NCBI GenBank assembly: GCA_033239525.1
Contig: BSYO01000009.1
Coordinates: 19,675,299 to 19,739,298 of the forward strand
Length of the DNA: 64,000 nt
From: Nepenthes gracilis
Taxonomy: Eukaryota > Streptophyta > Magnoliopsida > Caryophyllales > Nepenthaceae
Reading direction: 5' to 3'
Part shown: positions 23,560-35,600 of the stretch, piece by piece
Layout of the letters: each line of letters starts with the position of its first letter
Numbering within the stretch: the first letter of the stretch is position 1
Position numbers and translations under genes: made by a program
The notes under the pieces: model-generated
Told to the model about the DNA's origin: nothing
The model's input: only the letters and a program-made list of their open reading frames with translations
Databases searched by the model: none

Positions 23560-24560
23560 ATCATTAGCGTTATGGGCTTATCCATTAACAACATTAACAA
23601 AATTGTACCATGCTATTATAAGACGGCTTGTATCCTTGAGGAAAATCATGAAACTTGTAATATTTTTCAACTATGTGCCCTGATATCTACTTTGAAACAA
23701 TTCTAAGATTAGCTTTGAAACAATTATCAACAGGATGGCCACTCATCTTGTAATAAATACAATATGTCTTCTTGGATACATTTTCACTATCAAATCTTTT
23801 AGCAGCCATGATAAAATTTGTATTAATATTGGAAGATATTTGTTTTCACTTATCTTCCTGTTGTACTAATGCAAAAGCTTCATTAATATCTGGAAATGAT
23901 TTAATGAATAAGATTTGTGTTTTGATATTTGTGAAATCCAAATTAAGCCCCACAGGAAAATTTATAACCTAATCTCTTTGTTGATTCGAATACATGATTG
24001 TCATGTATCCATAAGAATAAGTAGCAACAAATTCATAATTCTATAATTTATCAAGAAAATCATTTAATTTTGAATACTATATATCAATACTATCATTACC
24101 TTGATGAAGATTATGTATAATTTGCTTTATTTCATACAAATGTGAACTGTTATCTTTGGCATATCTCTGTTCTAATGCTCTCCACAATTGAATTGCACTA
24201 TCAATATAGATAATGCTATTTTAACTTTAGAAGATATTATGTTTTATAACCATGTAACGACTATATCATTATATTAGATCCATGAATCATACATTGGATC
24301 ACTTTTATTTTCTGGTTATGGCAATCTTCAACCAATAAATCTAATTTTTCTTTTAATCTGAAATGTTTTAGTAACAACTTTAGCCCAAGAATAATAATTG
24401 CCAATATTTAGAGAATACTATCGAGAAAAGTATTTGATTTATCATCTGGACTAATAAAGAACAGACTATTATGGTCTTTTAAATTGAAATTCACTTGCCT
24501 TTTTAATCTAATTGATACTTCAGGCGACAAGGCTATTTTCGTTTATTTTTTTAAGAAATG
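23560..24560 (-). pseudogene. Decayed Ty1/copia gag remnant
   Basis: The minus-strand translation, with many stops and frame changes, follows the order of a plant copia gag. From right to left these are an SWAKV..F.IKRKIRFI-like segment (about 24370), LWRALEQRYA-like and LYEIKQIIHNLHQGNDSI (about 24080-24200), FVATYSYGYMT (about 24000), and then a zinc-knuckle remnant CIYYKMSGHPVDNC (about 23720-23765). Short residues of KFHDFPQGYK follow. Reverse transcriptase and LTRs are not recognisable on either side. It is a dead fragment, with no link to a neighbouring gene. Confidence 0.75.
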
Positions 24561-26060
24561 AATAACAGTGACAGATTACAATAACTTTTTTTTTTTTGAT
24601 ATTATGACATATTTTGATAGTACAAAGATGAGAAATCGAGTTCTTTCATTTAATGGAATTGTTTTTCTTACATACTTTTTGAACATGCTAAGAAATAATG
24701 TATACATACAAAGTATATAGCTAATCTAAGCCATTTAACAACAGAAAAATGGATTGATCAATGAAACAAATCTAAACCATTGACTAACACAAACTAGAAT
24801 GTGCTTTGTTGAGAGAAAATCAATGTATACAGTTTATGATCCGTGTGTTAGCAACTAAACTAATCATATCATGTAAACTAAGACTTAATGATCATTGATT
24901 GATTGAGGAGAATATTGTTGATGATAAACCGAATTGATATACTCAACTATACTTCATAACCATAATAAAATCAAATTATATGTACTAAATTAGAAAATTT
25001 GCTTAATTATCCTAATATAGTAAGTTATAGTGTTTAAAATTAGTGATGGTATGTGTGGATACGATTACATATATAGGAGATTTTGCATTTGTTACACTAC
25101 AAATGAGAACCAATAAAATAGTAGCCAGGGTAAAATAGAAGTAGAGCATCTACCAAAATAGATTAGTAACAAAGAAGAGAGAATAGATAAGCAGAAGTCC
25201 ATTGCAACCTTTCTAATCATCCTTCATTGGCTACTATATTTAATAATCTCCATTATCAAAGAGACCATTCTTATTATAAGTGATGCTTTGGTATAAACTA
25301 TGATTTTAAGCTAGGAAACTAATCTCATGAATATAAAATGCCTTTCATCTTAAAAAACTAGCAATAATAGTCAAGTTTAAGACTATAGAGACACATACTA
25401 TCTCTCACTTTAGACTGTTAGAACCATGTTATGTGTGTTTCTAAATTTATGAACAAAATGAAATTTACTCAAGTTGAGTTCAATTTCACATCTTATATGT
25501 CATTGTAAATTATCACAAGTACAACCTATAGATCAAGGTTGATCTTAAGTAAGATAATTGATTTCGACATCCTATTTGCTAAACACATTGATCTAAATAG
25601 GCAGTCATTTAAGGTATAGATCTAGATCAACTAAACAATAATCAGAATGGTCACACACCACTTACATCATGACGAAGGGGCTTGAAACTAACAAGTCTGG
25701 CACCTCTATGAGCAGCTAAAATTTAAATGGGCAGTATGTCGAAACTCAACTATAAGGATAGTCATCTGGATATTAAACCTTATAATTAGCAATAGAACCC
25801 TCTTTATGGGCTTCATAAATTTCCAACTAACGATCAAGGATTAGTATCCACATAAACTAGGCAATGATAGTCCAATGATTTCGTTAGATGTTCATTTGAT
25901 AATTAGATGATTCATAAGCTGAACACACTCCAATACTCATAGTTAGGAGTCATTTGAGTGCTTAGGCAAAAGGGCAAACAAATTACCAAATTGGTATCAA
26001 AAGAATTTATCGACTTAACAAAATAATCAAATCTTTACATTAAAATTACTGAAATTTATA
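24561..26060. other. Intergenic, nothing recognised
   Basis: AT-rich, no open frame of note. It could be leader or LTR sequence of the minus-strand copia remnant to its left, but I see no primer-binding site or repeated copy to support that. Confidence 0.4.
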
Positions 26061-27950
26061 AGGACAAATAAATGCATAAAAGTTATAATTCGAAAGAAGG
26101 GGGATTAGGAGGATTTTCCATTGGCAAGGCTTTTGCTTTCGGATCCTTGGTTGGAGCTTCAAAGTTGACATCATCTTTAAAATTCTTGACCACAGAAGCT
26201 AGGGTGGCTCCAGCATTCCCTCAATTAAGACATTGCAAAGGAAACCTAGGAGTCATCAGGAAGACTGGGGTTTACAAAGATTAGTTCCCTTGTTAAACCA
26301 AGTGTTCAGGAGGGAACTAACCTCATCAAGGTGGATGCTCCTTGGAAGCATCTCTGTAATTTGGATACAATCGGCCCGCTACTCTTTAACAACGTGCTTA
26401 ATTATTATAACTTGTTTGCTTACCTCATCCACCCTACTTAAGCTAGGCATTTGAAAGTTTTCAACTCTATAATCCTAGCTTCAGTAGCAACTCGTCTGGC
26501 AACACAACAATAGCTCCTCGCATCTCGATATCGGCCTCATGATCCTTAGAGTGGATGCCTTGTCCACAACAATACAAACCTAATCCTTGACACTATTCGC
26601 TTTTCTCATCCATTCAACCAAATCTCTTTTTAGCTCTTAAACCTTTTCCTCAGCAGCAATGACTTTCGTGCCTAGGCCCTTGCCCCCTTAGGTTTGACAA
26701 AGGACCTTGAAAGATGGGTCACTTATGCTCCTAGTACAGAATCCTATTTTTGAAAAGTCATGTAGGGATCGAGAACTGTTATAAGATGAGGTTAGCAAAT
26801 ATCATGTTGTATATTGTGTCAATACTGGGATAGAGGTTAAAGAGAAAAGAAAACCTCTCTGGGAAATGATTGGATCCTCCTCCATCAAAGAACCAAATGA
26901 TTGATAGAATGTCCCATAGCTGGAATATTGAGCAGTTGGTAGATGGCTAATTGGAGGAAGCTTTTGAGGAACAGGGCTAGTTGCACAAGAAGCCCCATCA
27001 AAACGTCATGATCCTCTGCTTCCCAAAGCAGGGGGTTCTATTTGCACCATTGGCAGGGGGTCCTAATGGCACCTCAATAGTGCGAATCAGCAAAGAAAGA
27101 GTGCCAGAAGGCTCACAAAGGGCACTGCTCTGAGCAAAGAGACATGCTTGTATAATAAAAACCTTTTTCTCTTGATTAGACTCTTCTGGAGTTATGGATT
27201 CAATGAGAATACTAGACTTTATGGAAGCGCTTGATGGGGATGGAATGTCATATTTGCCGATCGAGGGGTGACACGACCTAGATAGTTCATTATTAACATC
27301 CTCAATAATAATAATTACGGGAGTGCCTTTTTTCATTTTTAAGGAACTTTTGAAGAGGCAAGAGGAGGGGTAAAAACTATTGTTTGAAATATCAACGGAG
27401 GAGAAATAAAGGGATACAACTCTTCCTTGACAATGCACTCGGTCAAGCATTTAGATAAGAGACAATCAAGATTAGCCGATTGTTCACTCGCAGCCAGGGA
27501 AGTGATTGTCTATACAATTGAAAAATGAATAGGACTGCATGTAAGATCCTCATCCAAGGCAACAATTCGTGGTGTCCTCAGGATTATCAATTTTCTCCTC
27601 TTTAGGGGTGATAAGGGATATCACCAACTATGTTGCCCCAGAAAATGACATACCATCCGGTAATGGATAGGGCTAGGATTGTCAAGGGCTCACTAGTCTA
27701 ATGCACCTTCTTCATGTGCTATTTAATCATATTGATTTTTTGCTTGGCAAAGAATCACTCACCTTGTTTACGATGCCAAAACAAGACAGATTTACATTGT
27801 CCTATTTTTTGGACGAGGGCCAATGGACATATACCTTAGCAAAGAAAACCATCCTTCCATATCTTCATAGATTCAAAGTTTCATTGTTAATCCTTGAAAA
27901 AGCACGTTTTGGTGCTTACGTGTTTCGACATGCTTCTGAGTAAAAGCGGA
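26060..27950 (-). pseudogene. Unrecognised transposon-like coding remnant
   Basis: This block is less AT-rich than its surroundings and has codon-like texture, mainly on the minus strand. The longest frame is 26998-27450 (150 residues). It is rich in serine, with VIIIIEDVNNELSRS and short acidic patches, and shows no domain I know. Farther right (about 27880 to 27700, minus) a segment resembling WKDGFF.KVY.HWP recalls plant retroelement gag-like proteins. Stops break any long frame. Most likely the decayed gag-like or mobile-domain gene of an element whose LTR may be the segment at 27950-28980. Function is not assignable. Confidence 0.35.
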
Positions 27951-28979
27951 GCAATAAAAATAAATTAATTAAATTAAATATCCGATACCGAAGAGGATAT
28001 TTAACTCTGATGAAACGAGATTAACAAACATGCACAATATAATATTGACAAGCAATAGAGATCAAGCCAAGCATAAACAATAGTAAAAGATCCGATTTTT
28101 GGTGGCTAGTAAAAACTCGACCCACGGTATCAAGAAAACACTCCGGGCTTCAAGTGAGAAGCAATGCACTATGAAAATCAACTTACGCCTCTTTGGTAAC
28201 GACGCCCGCTAAAGCCGACTTACTCCCACGTGATCCCTACCAAGGAACTCCTTGGATTTGCGAGAAAACCTAAAACCGGACACCTTCCGGTGTTCAAGCC
28301 ACTCTTCCTCTCACGAGTTGAATTGTTAATCACGAGCGGATCTCCTTCTTCACGAACGGATCTCCAGACAATGGTAGAAGGCAAAGTTTCAATGATTTAA
28401 GAAGGTGGGTGAGAAAACTTCTATGAACATGTAGAAACTCTTGTAGTAGTTAGTTTTCTCAAGAGAAGAAACAATGATCTTGAAGCATGAAGGCTTTCTT
28501 CTCAAATGGAGGCTCAAAATAATTGACAAAGCATATGGCGTCCTTGGGGTTTCAAAACATAAGCCAATATTTATAGAGGAGCCAAAATCGCGTTTGAAAA
28601 ATCATATCTTTATTGGGCCGCCGCTCGAGCGGGGCTCGATTGCGCGAGCGAGCCGTAGGGTTTCGTGGGAAAAATGCGGGCGCCGAGCCGGATCGAGCAC
28701 GTATTGAGCGGCCCCCATTTATTATTTGGCTCGAGCGGCCATCGAGCATGCGGGGCGGGGAGGTTCTGTTTTTAGGCTCGAGTGCATCGAGCATTGGCGA
28801 GCGGGAATCACTTTGGACCTCATTTACAGCGCGTGGAAACAAGACCGAATGAATTTTAATGAATTTTAAATGGACAACCCACAACCCATACATCAATAAA
28901 ATAATAAACCAGGTCACGGATCTGCCAATAAGATTCAAATTTTCTCTAACAATCCTAAACTCCTTCTGAGGAGTTAACA
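27893..28979 (-). mobile_element. LTR-like segment with GC-rich CTCGAG island
   Basis: On the minus strand the segment starts TGTTAACTCCTCAGAAGG at 28979. This contains an inverted repeat (AACTCCT with AGGAGTT), a form common at LTR ends. The left boundary is uncertain; a TGTTAATCC word at 27893 is a candidate. GC content rises sharply at 28610-28810. No second copy occurs in the window, so this would be a solo LTR or a fragment. Open frames on both strands here (28552-28980 and 28613-28852) follow from base composition and are not taken as genes. Confidence 0.35.
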
Positions 28980-31900
28980 AGATTCATTTATTTTCCTGAT
29001 TATTTCATAAAATAACTTTAACTACTTTGACATTGAACAACTTCCGATATTGTCCAAAGAAGATTCAAAATGCCGCCAAGTATGTAGCTGTGTGATTGTT
29101 ATTCACAACACATCTATTATCTCAATGAAGTCCCTTGTGACGGGAAAGTGATGCCCGATGTTCAAATTGGCCTCATATATAGTAATGAAGTCGTTTGGAA
29201 GGGGATACTGCCCTATTCAAGGGTGGGAACAATATGAGTGATATCATTGGGGGTGTCGTATCTATCACAGAAAGCCATGTTGTTAGACAATGTCAAGATC
29301 GATGCATTATTTGCAGCACCACAAGAGACGGAGCTTTCAAACCGGTGCAAGGCTATGGATGAATATAAAAGATAAAGTTGGAAGCTTTTTGAACTTACAA
29401 ATCACAGAGGTATCAACTCAAGAGTGTTATGATTATTTTCAAAAGAAAAAAAAAAGCTTAAATGAATCCTAAAACAAGTGTCAAATAGAAGTCAAAAGAT
29501 TAGTTAAGCATTATTGAAACGATATATCTTATCAAAGATATCTTTTATAAAAAAATGACTAGTTTTATCACAAAAGTGACTAACTATTAAATGACACGTA
29601 TGGACACAATAATGTTTCATTACCAAAAATAGTGCATTTGGTTTTGAAACAAAACAAATCAACAAGTTGGAGTTCAACCGTTGAAATGACACATAAAATA
29701 GAGGAGAAACTGATGAAATCATGTATATTAAATGGTTTGCTAGCTAGTCACCTTAGGCTTAGAGGGACTATCATGACATTGACAACATTCATTTCCCAGC
29801 CAACCAGTGATTCAAATGTAATGAAGGTAGTTGGGACCGGAGGATTTTTCGAATGATAGCCAAAGGGCTCCCTTAATGCTTGAATTTGACTCAAACAATA
29901 ATCCTAAGTTTAGTAAATATTTCCACTTAGTTCATACCTTTAGATGCATGTTGAAATTAGGCAAAGGAACTGATTTGTAAGAGGTCCATGTGATTGAAAA
30001 TTTGATAAACCCGACAGTTATAGTGAGAGTTCATCCAATGTTCTACTAATCATGTGGTCGGTATGCGATGAATTAATAATTAAGTGAATGATTAATTTTT
30101 AAATAACTACATCTGTCCAAGAGAACATACAAGTTCGAAAAAGAAGGGGTTTGCTATCACCATGTTGGTACTAATGTGACTAGGGAAGAGAGAAAGAATG
30201 AAAAGAGCGAAAAAAAAGTTGAGGTGGTAGTTTAAGTTGTTAGATTTTGTCTTAAAAAATTAGTGTAGTAGTTTCATAAGTTCTATTGTAGGTTTGATAT
30301 TTTATACGTTTGAATTTTAGTTTAATGTCAGAGTTTATTTTTATATCAATGAAACTTTAATAGTTTTTGTTTAGTTGCAACATACTTTTATAGATTAGTT
30401 TAGTTTTGTATTAATATTAGAGTATTATAATTTTATATTGTAGTGTATTACGGAAATCAATACACTATGGGTAGCCATTATTGTATTCCATTAATTTCAA
30501 ATTTTTGTTATTTAGTTTTTTATTTTATTTTATCATTTTATTTATTGAGTCTTGGATGGTTGAGTCACTACCTTCTTGTAACTGTAAACTTTTATCATTT
30601 AATTTTTTTACTCTTTATTTTCTGTCATTTTATTTATTGAGTTATGGATAATTGAGCTACAAATATTTTTACAATATTAAATATTTACTCTTTAAATTTT
30701 TATACTTTTTTTTCTATCGTTGCGGATGGTGATGCTATTACAAATATTTTAATTTTCTACACTTTAAAATTTTTATAATTTGATTTTCTATATTTTTATG
30801 TAACTCCATGGTTGTACTACAATTGTTACTATGATGTCCTAAATATTTAAAATTTTTGAGATCATGTTAAATTATTTGGTGTATAATTTTCTATGTTGAT
30901 GTTATGGATTAAGTAAGGGTATTTGGATTTTAGAATTAATTAGAATCCATTTGGATGAAGAGTATAATCCATATATAAGGGCAAAATAAAACTTATATTT
31001 TATTAACTTTTGCTTAAAATTTGTAGAAGTTACATTTCTGGTTAGATATTTCCATTCGAAACCAATACTTAGAAAGAAAAAGGAAAAAAATGAAAATGGT
31101 ACCGAAAACACCTGAAATCATTATCTTTTATTTGACAAACAAATCTGCCTAATAACACTTTTTTGGTGGAGAGTTGAAATGAACTAGGGTATTGCCTCCC
31201 CTGTAACCTAGGACCACCAAAAAAGAGTATGGACAATTCGAGCAGTTGTACAAACTCATCTAACCAATGGCTTGCAACTTAGCTCATTGCCTTGAGAAGT
31301 AGGCAGAAAAGTGAAGAGTTAATCTATTTTAGTTTAATGACTGTTACAACAATGAGAAATTTGATCATAAGGCATTTTAATGGTTGTCCTCTAATTTGTT
31401 GGCAATTTTTTCATAAGGATGGACTAAATAACAAGGAAAGCCATCAAATCTATGATCACCCTAATCACTTGTTGAATAGGGAAGTCTAGAAGGTGATACC
31501 AACTAAAAAAAAAAACAATCAATATAATTTTTTAAGACAACCTTTATTATTAATACCTCATAGGGTGACCTCATAGAGTATCTTCTATCTCTCTTTCGAC
31601 TTGGACAAATGATCCTTTGAATGAAGAGCGTTTGGAAAGATCTCACATGAGTTGGCTCCTTACAGCAAGCAACCAATTAGCTCCTTACATTTAGCTGGTG
31701 ATGTTATTTTAGCTAATTGTCCTCAAGAACACAAGAATGCTAAGAGTACCCCCTATGATCCACAACTCAGAATATTCATAGTAACAGTTAGCCCAAATAG
31801 TTAACAACCATCCCCAACTTTCAAATTGTAATTTATAACTTTACTATGAAAATATTATCTATATATTAGGTTTCATATCTTTATAAAGTGCCACCCTAAT

Positions 31901-32415
31901 CACAAAAAGGGATGAAAATATGATTCAAGAATTTAGAGAGATATTACTATTTAGATATTTTAGAGTATCCGATTATAAATTAATTAATTTAATTTTTAAT
32001 ATTCAATCATACGGTACTAAGTCTACATACATAGGTTTAAAACATGCTTTCCAAAACACCCCTTTCCCACAAAATTTTTTTCGGAACCTAACCCTAAATT
32101 ATTTGCTTTCTCTTTTTGTACCTTCTAATTTAATTTTTAGGTTTTGATTATTGATTTAAATATTAGAAAATAATTTGGATAGTCAATTCCAAATTTTACC
32201 TCCGAAGCTCTCAATTTGATCTGTATTATGTAGCATCTAGGCTAAAAGATTTAAGAGATCAATTTGAAATTTTTTTTACTGACATTTAGGTTTAATTAGG
32301 TTTAATTTAATTTTTTGACGTACATGTTAGAATATAAAAAATTAGGTTTAATTTTTTAGCTTCTATATCTTCATTTTACAAATAAAAAAATGAAAAAAAA
32401 AATTATTCGGAGAGA
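28980..32415. other. Intergenic upstream of histidyl-tRNA synthetase gene
   Basis: No recognisable gene or element. Short frames occur (for example at 29290-29472 and 31292-31489) without similarity that I can name. It is AT-rich except for small patches. Confidence 0.5.
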
Positions 32416-32420
32416 GTCCC

Positions 32421-32537
32421 TGGCCCAAATTCACCAGAGTCCAACAAGGCTCTTTTACTACAACGAATTTAGCCATTAGGCTTGTACAGAGCCCAAATGA
32501 TAAAACGCTTCGTTTTTATTCGGGTGCACTGGCCCAT
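32421..32537 (+). promoter_or_regulatory. Proximal promoter with GGCCCA (site II-like) motifs
   Basis: TGGCCCAAAT at 32421 and TGGCCCAT at 32530, plus AGCCCAAAT at about 32490, lie within 190 bp of the first possible start. Reverse complements of TGGGCY (site II) are typical of TATA-less promoters of plant housekeeping genes and organelle-protein genes. No clear TATA box is seen. Confidence 0.5.
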
Positions 32538-32607
32538 CGGTAGCTTGTAGTTGTAGTGCATTGGCTTCCTCCGCTCTCACTCTGTCCGCCACCATGGCTG
32601 CAAGCCC

Positions 32608-35600
32608 ATGCCGCCTTATCCTCCACCACCGTCTGAACGTCTACCTCAAACCATCCTCCACGGCGAAAACTCTAAACTCCCACTTCTTTCTCTCTCTCCC
32701 CAAACCTCTTTCTCCTCACCTATTTATCTCCTCTCTCCCCCATACCACCCATTCACCTTCCCCAACCATGCTCGATCTCTCAACACAACTTTCTCTTCTC
32801 CCCTCTCATCGCCGTCGCCGTCAGAAACTCATTCCCAGAGTTTCGATTCCGTCGGTGATGCCACCAGTTCACGTCGGTCGGGAAGCCCGTCGTCGCCTCC
32901 TACCGCCGACGTTCAGCAGAAGATCGACGTCAATCCGCCCAAAGGGACCAGGGATTTTCCGCCGGAAGAAATGCGGTTAAGAAATTGGCTTTTCCAGAAT
33001 TTCAGAGAGGTTTTGGGGTGTCTTAATTTCACGTTGACTTTGTAGTGTTGACTCACCTGATGTGCTAATTTGGAATTCCCATTTTCTGGGTCTATTTGTT
33101 TAGGTGTCGCGGTTGTTCGGTTTTGAAGAGGTGGATTTCCCGGTGCTCGAGTCAGAGGCTCTTTTTATTAGAAAAGCTGGGGAAGAGATTAGAGACCAGG
33201 TTTATGTTCCCATATATTTCTGATTTGTCCTACTATAACAACATATATGTATGTCGGGGAAAATATCGGTGTAAAGATTTTGAGTTACATAATGTAGGAA
33301 GATAATTCTGGGAATCTGATATCACACTGATAAAATCATTTTACCATTTATGATTGGTGATTATAGGAATACATCATAACCCATGTCCTGCATATATTTT
33401 TGCGTCGTTTATTATCGTCTGTGGCTTCTCTACATGAAGAGGTTTCTTTCACTATGAATCTGTTAATCTGTGGTCTGCAAACAAAATAAAAGATAGATGC
33501 TCAATTTGTGAGCATAACGTGAGAACAGAGGGAGAAAGGAGATAAGAAATGGAGAATTTCATTCTCATTACTTGCTTGATCCTATCTGAAGCTATGCATG
33601 TATAGGGGAAAAAACAAAAATCTTTTGTAACAATCTTATTCTTACATAAAGAATAAAAGAATATCTTTCACTAACTAGTAATTGTAATTAACACTCCTTC
33701 TCAAGATTGTAGGTGCAAATTATGCACACCCATCTTGCCAAGTAAGAGGAGAAATCTTATGGTGGCTAGTGGCTTGGTTATCATGTTGGGGAGTTGATGT
33801 GTCGTGGGAACATGCAGTGTGGCTGACTCCTGTCTGAAGCTTTTCCCGGACAATATGGTAGTCCATTTCAATGTGCTTTGTCCGTTCATGAAAAATTAGC
33901 TTAGCAGCAATATTTGAAGGTGCTTGAATGTCACAATAATGTAGAACCGACTGTGTATGGATGACTGTGAGATCCTTTAAGAGCAAGGTCAGCCAGGTTA
34001 TTTCACAACATGTTGAGGCCATGAAGCGGTATTTTGTTTCAGTCGATGATCTGGAGATGGTGTGCTGCTTCTTGGATTTCTAGGAATTGAGGGAATCCGT
34101 AAGAAATACTGTCAAAGCAGGGATTGATTGGCGTGTATTCGAACAGGCTGCCCAATCTGCATCACAAAACACCTTAAGATGAAGTTGAGATTAGGAAGGG
34201 ATGAAAAGACCTTGTTCAGGAGTTTTCTTGATGTATCTAAGTACATGATGAGCAACATCAAGATGTGGGTGTTGAGGAGTACCCATGAACTAACTCAATA
34301 AATTCACTGAGCATGTTAAATTTGGTCTTGTAATAATCAAGTACAACCCTCTCTGGACCAGTGTTTTGTACTCAACATGATTAGGCACATATTCCTCTTC
34401 AAGTCTGCTAAGTTTCAAATTTTGCATCATGGGTGTTTTGGCGGGTCTATAGCCGAGGTTCCCAGCATCCCTAAGGATCTCAAGGGCATATTTCCTTTGG
34501 AAAATGGGAATCCCTTTAAAGACCTGGCAATTTCAAGGCTGAGGAAATATTTTGGATTTACTGTCTTTGAGTCTGAACTTGCTGTCAAGAATATTTTTAA
34601 AATAGTTGATAAAGGAGTTGTTATTTTCCTGCCATTATTATGTCATCTACTTAAATAAACAAGGCTGTGTATGAGCTTTCAATTTTCCTTGTAAATAAAA
34701 AATAATTGGCCTTTGATTGTGTGAATACTTGTGTTAAAATAAAGTACGATGGTCTGGGAAACCACTATCTAGAGACCTGCTTAAGGCCATAAATTGAGTT
34801 GTTTATTTTGCATTCAAGTGGCCTGCTTCTGGCTCATACTTAGGAAGCTCATATCCTAGGGGTAGATTCATATGAATATCTTTAATCACCATGCAAAAGT
34901 GAATTGTTAACCTCAAGTTGATGTAGGTGCTAATTTTTGACAGAGGCAACAAGAAGCAAAGTTTTTGCCGTGATAAGTTTTGCAACTAGAGAGAAAGTGT
35001 CTTGGTAATCGAGGCCTGCATGTTGAGTGAACCCTTTAGCTACTAATCAAACCTTGAACCTTTCAACTGTGCCATATGATTTTGGCTGCAACTTTTCCTT
35101 TGGACAAGGCAGTGACAGTAAGCATTGTTGGAAACAAGTGCATTTAGCTCTATGTAGATGGCATCACACCTCTTTGGGTGTTGAAGCTATTAACGATGTC
35201 TCTGATTCGGTTAGGCAGGGGAGAAAGAGAAGAAAGGCTTTATGTGATGGTGAAAAGTTTTCATAGCCAAGAAAAGAGGACAAATTATGAGGGCATCGCC
35301 TGGGTGTTCTGCCACAACAGACACGTTGGATTGTAATATGGAATCAGCAATAGCTAAATTGTAGTGAAAATCATTGTGTTAAGTGGGAACTCCTTTTAAT
35401 CTGGAAGATTTTCTGATCAAGTCCTTTGGAGAAGGCACATGAGGATGTAGAGTTGTAGGCTGTGAATTAGGTGTTGCATGTCTAACTGAGACATCGGGGT
35501 AAGTGTGGCTGGAATCAGAGTTAGGTATGGAAGTACTGGGAAGACTGTCTGGCAAGAGATTGGGAATGACTCCAGGATTTTGAGGTGAATTGGTAAGTGA

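Noticed and set aside
28552..28980. 142-residue minus-strand and 79-residue plus-strand frames in the GC-rich island
   Set aside because: Low stop frequency follows from high GC; both lie in an LTR-like segment without recognisable protein similarity.
32561..32980. 139-residue frame over exon 1 of the synthetase as a separate gene
   Set aside because: Its start may be the true presequence start, but its C-terminal half is an arginine-rich out-of-frame reading of the conserved synthetase exon.
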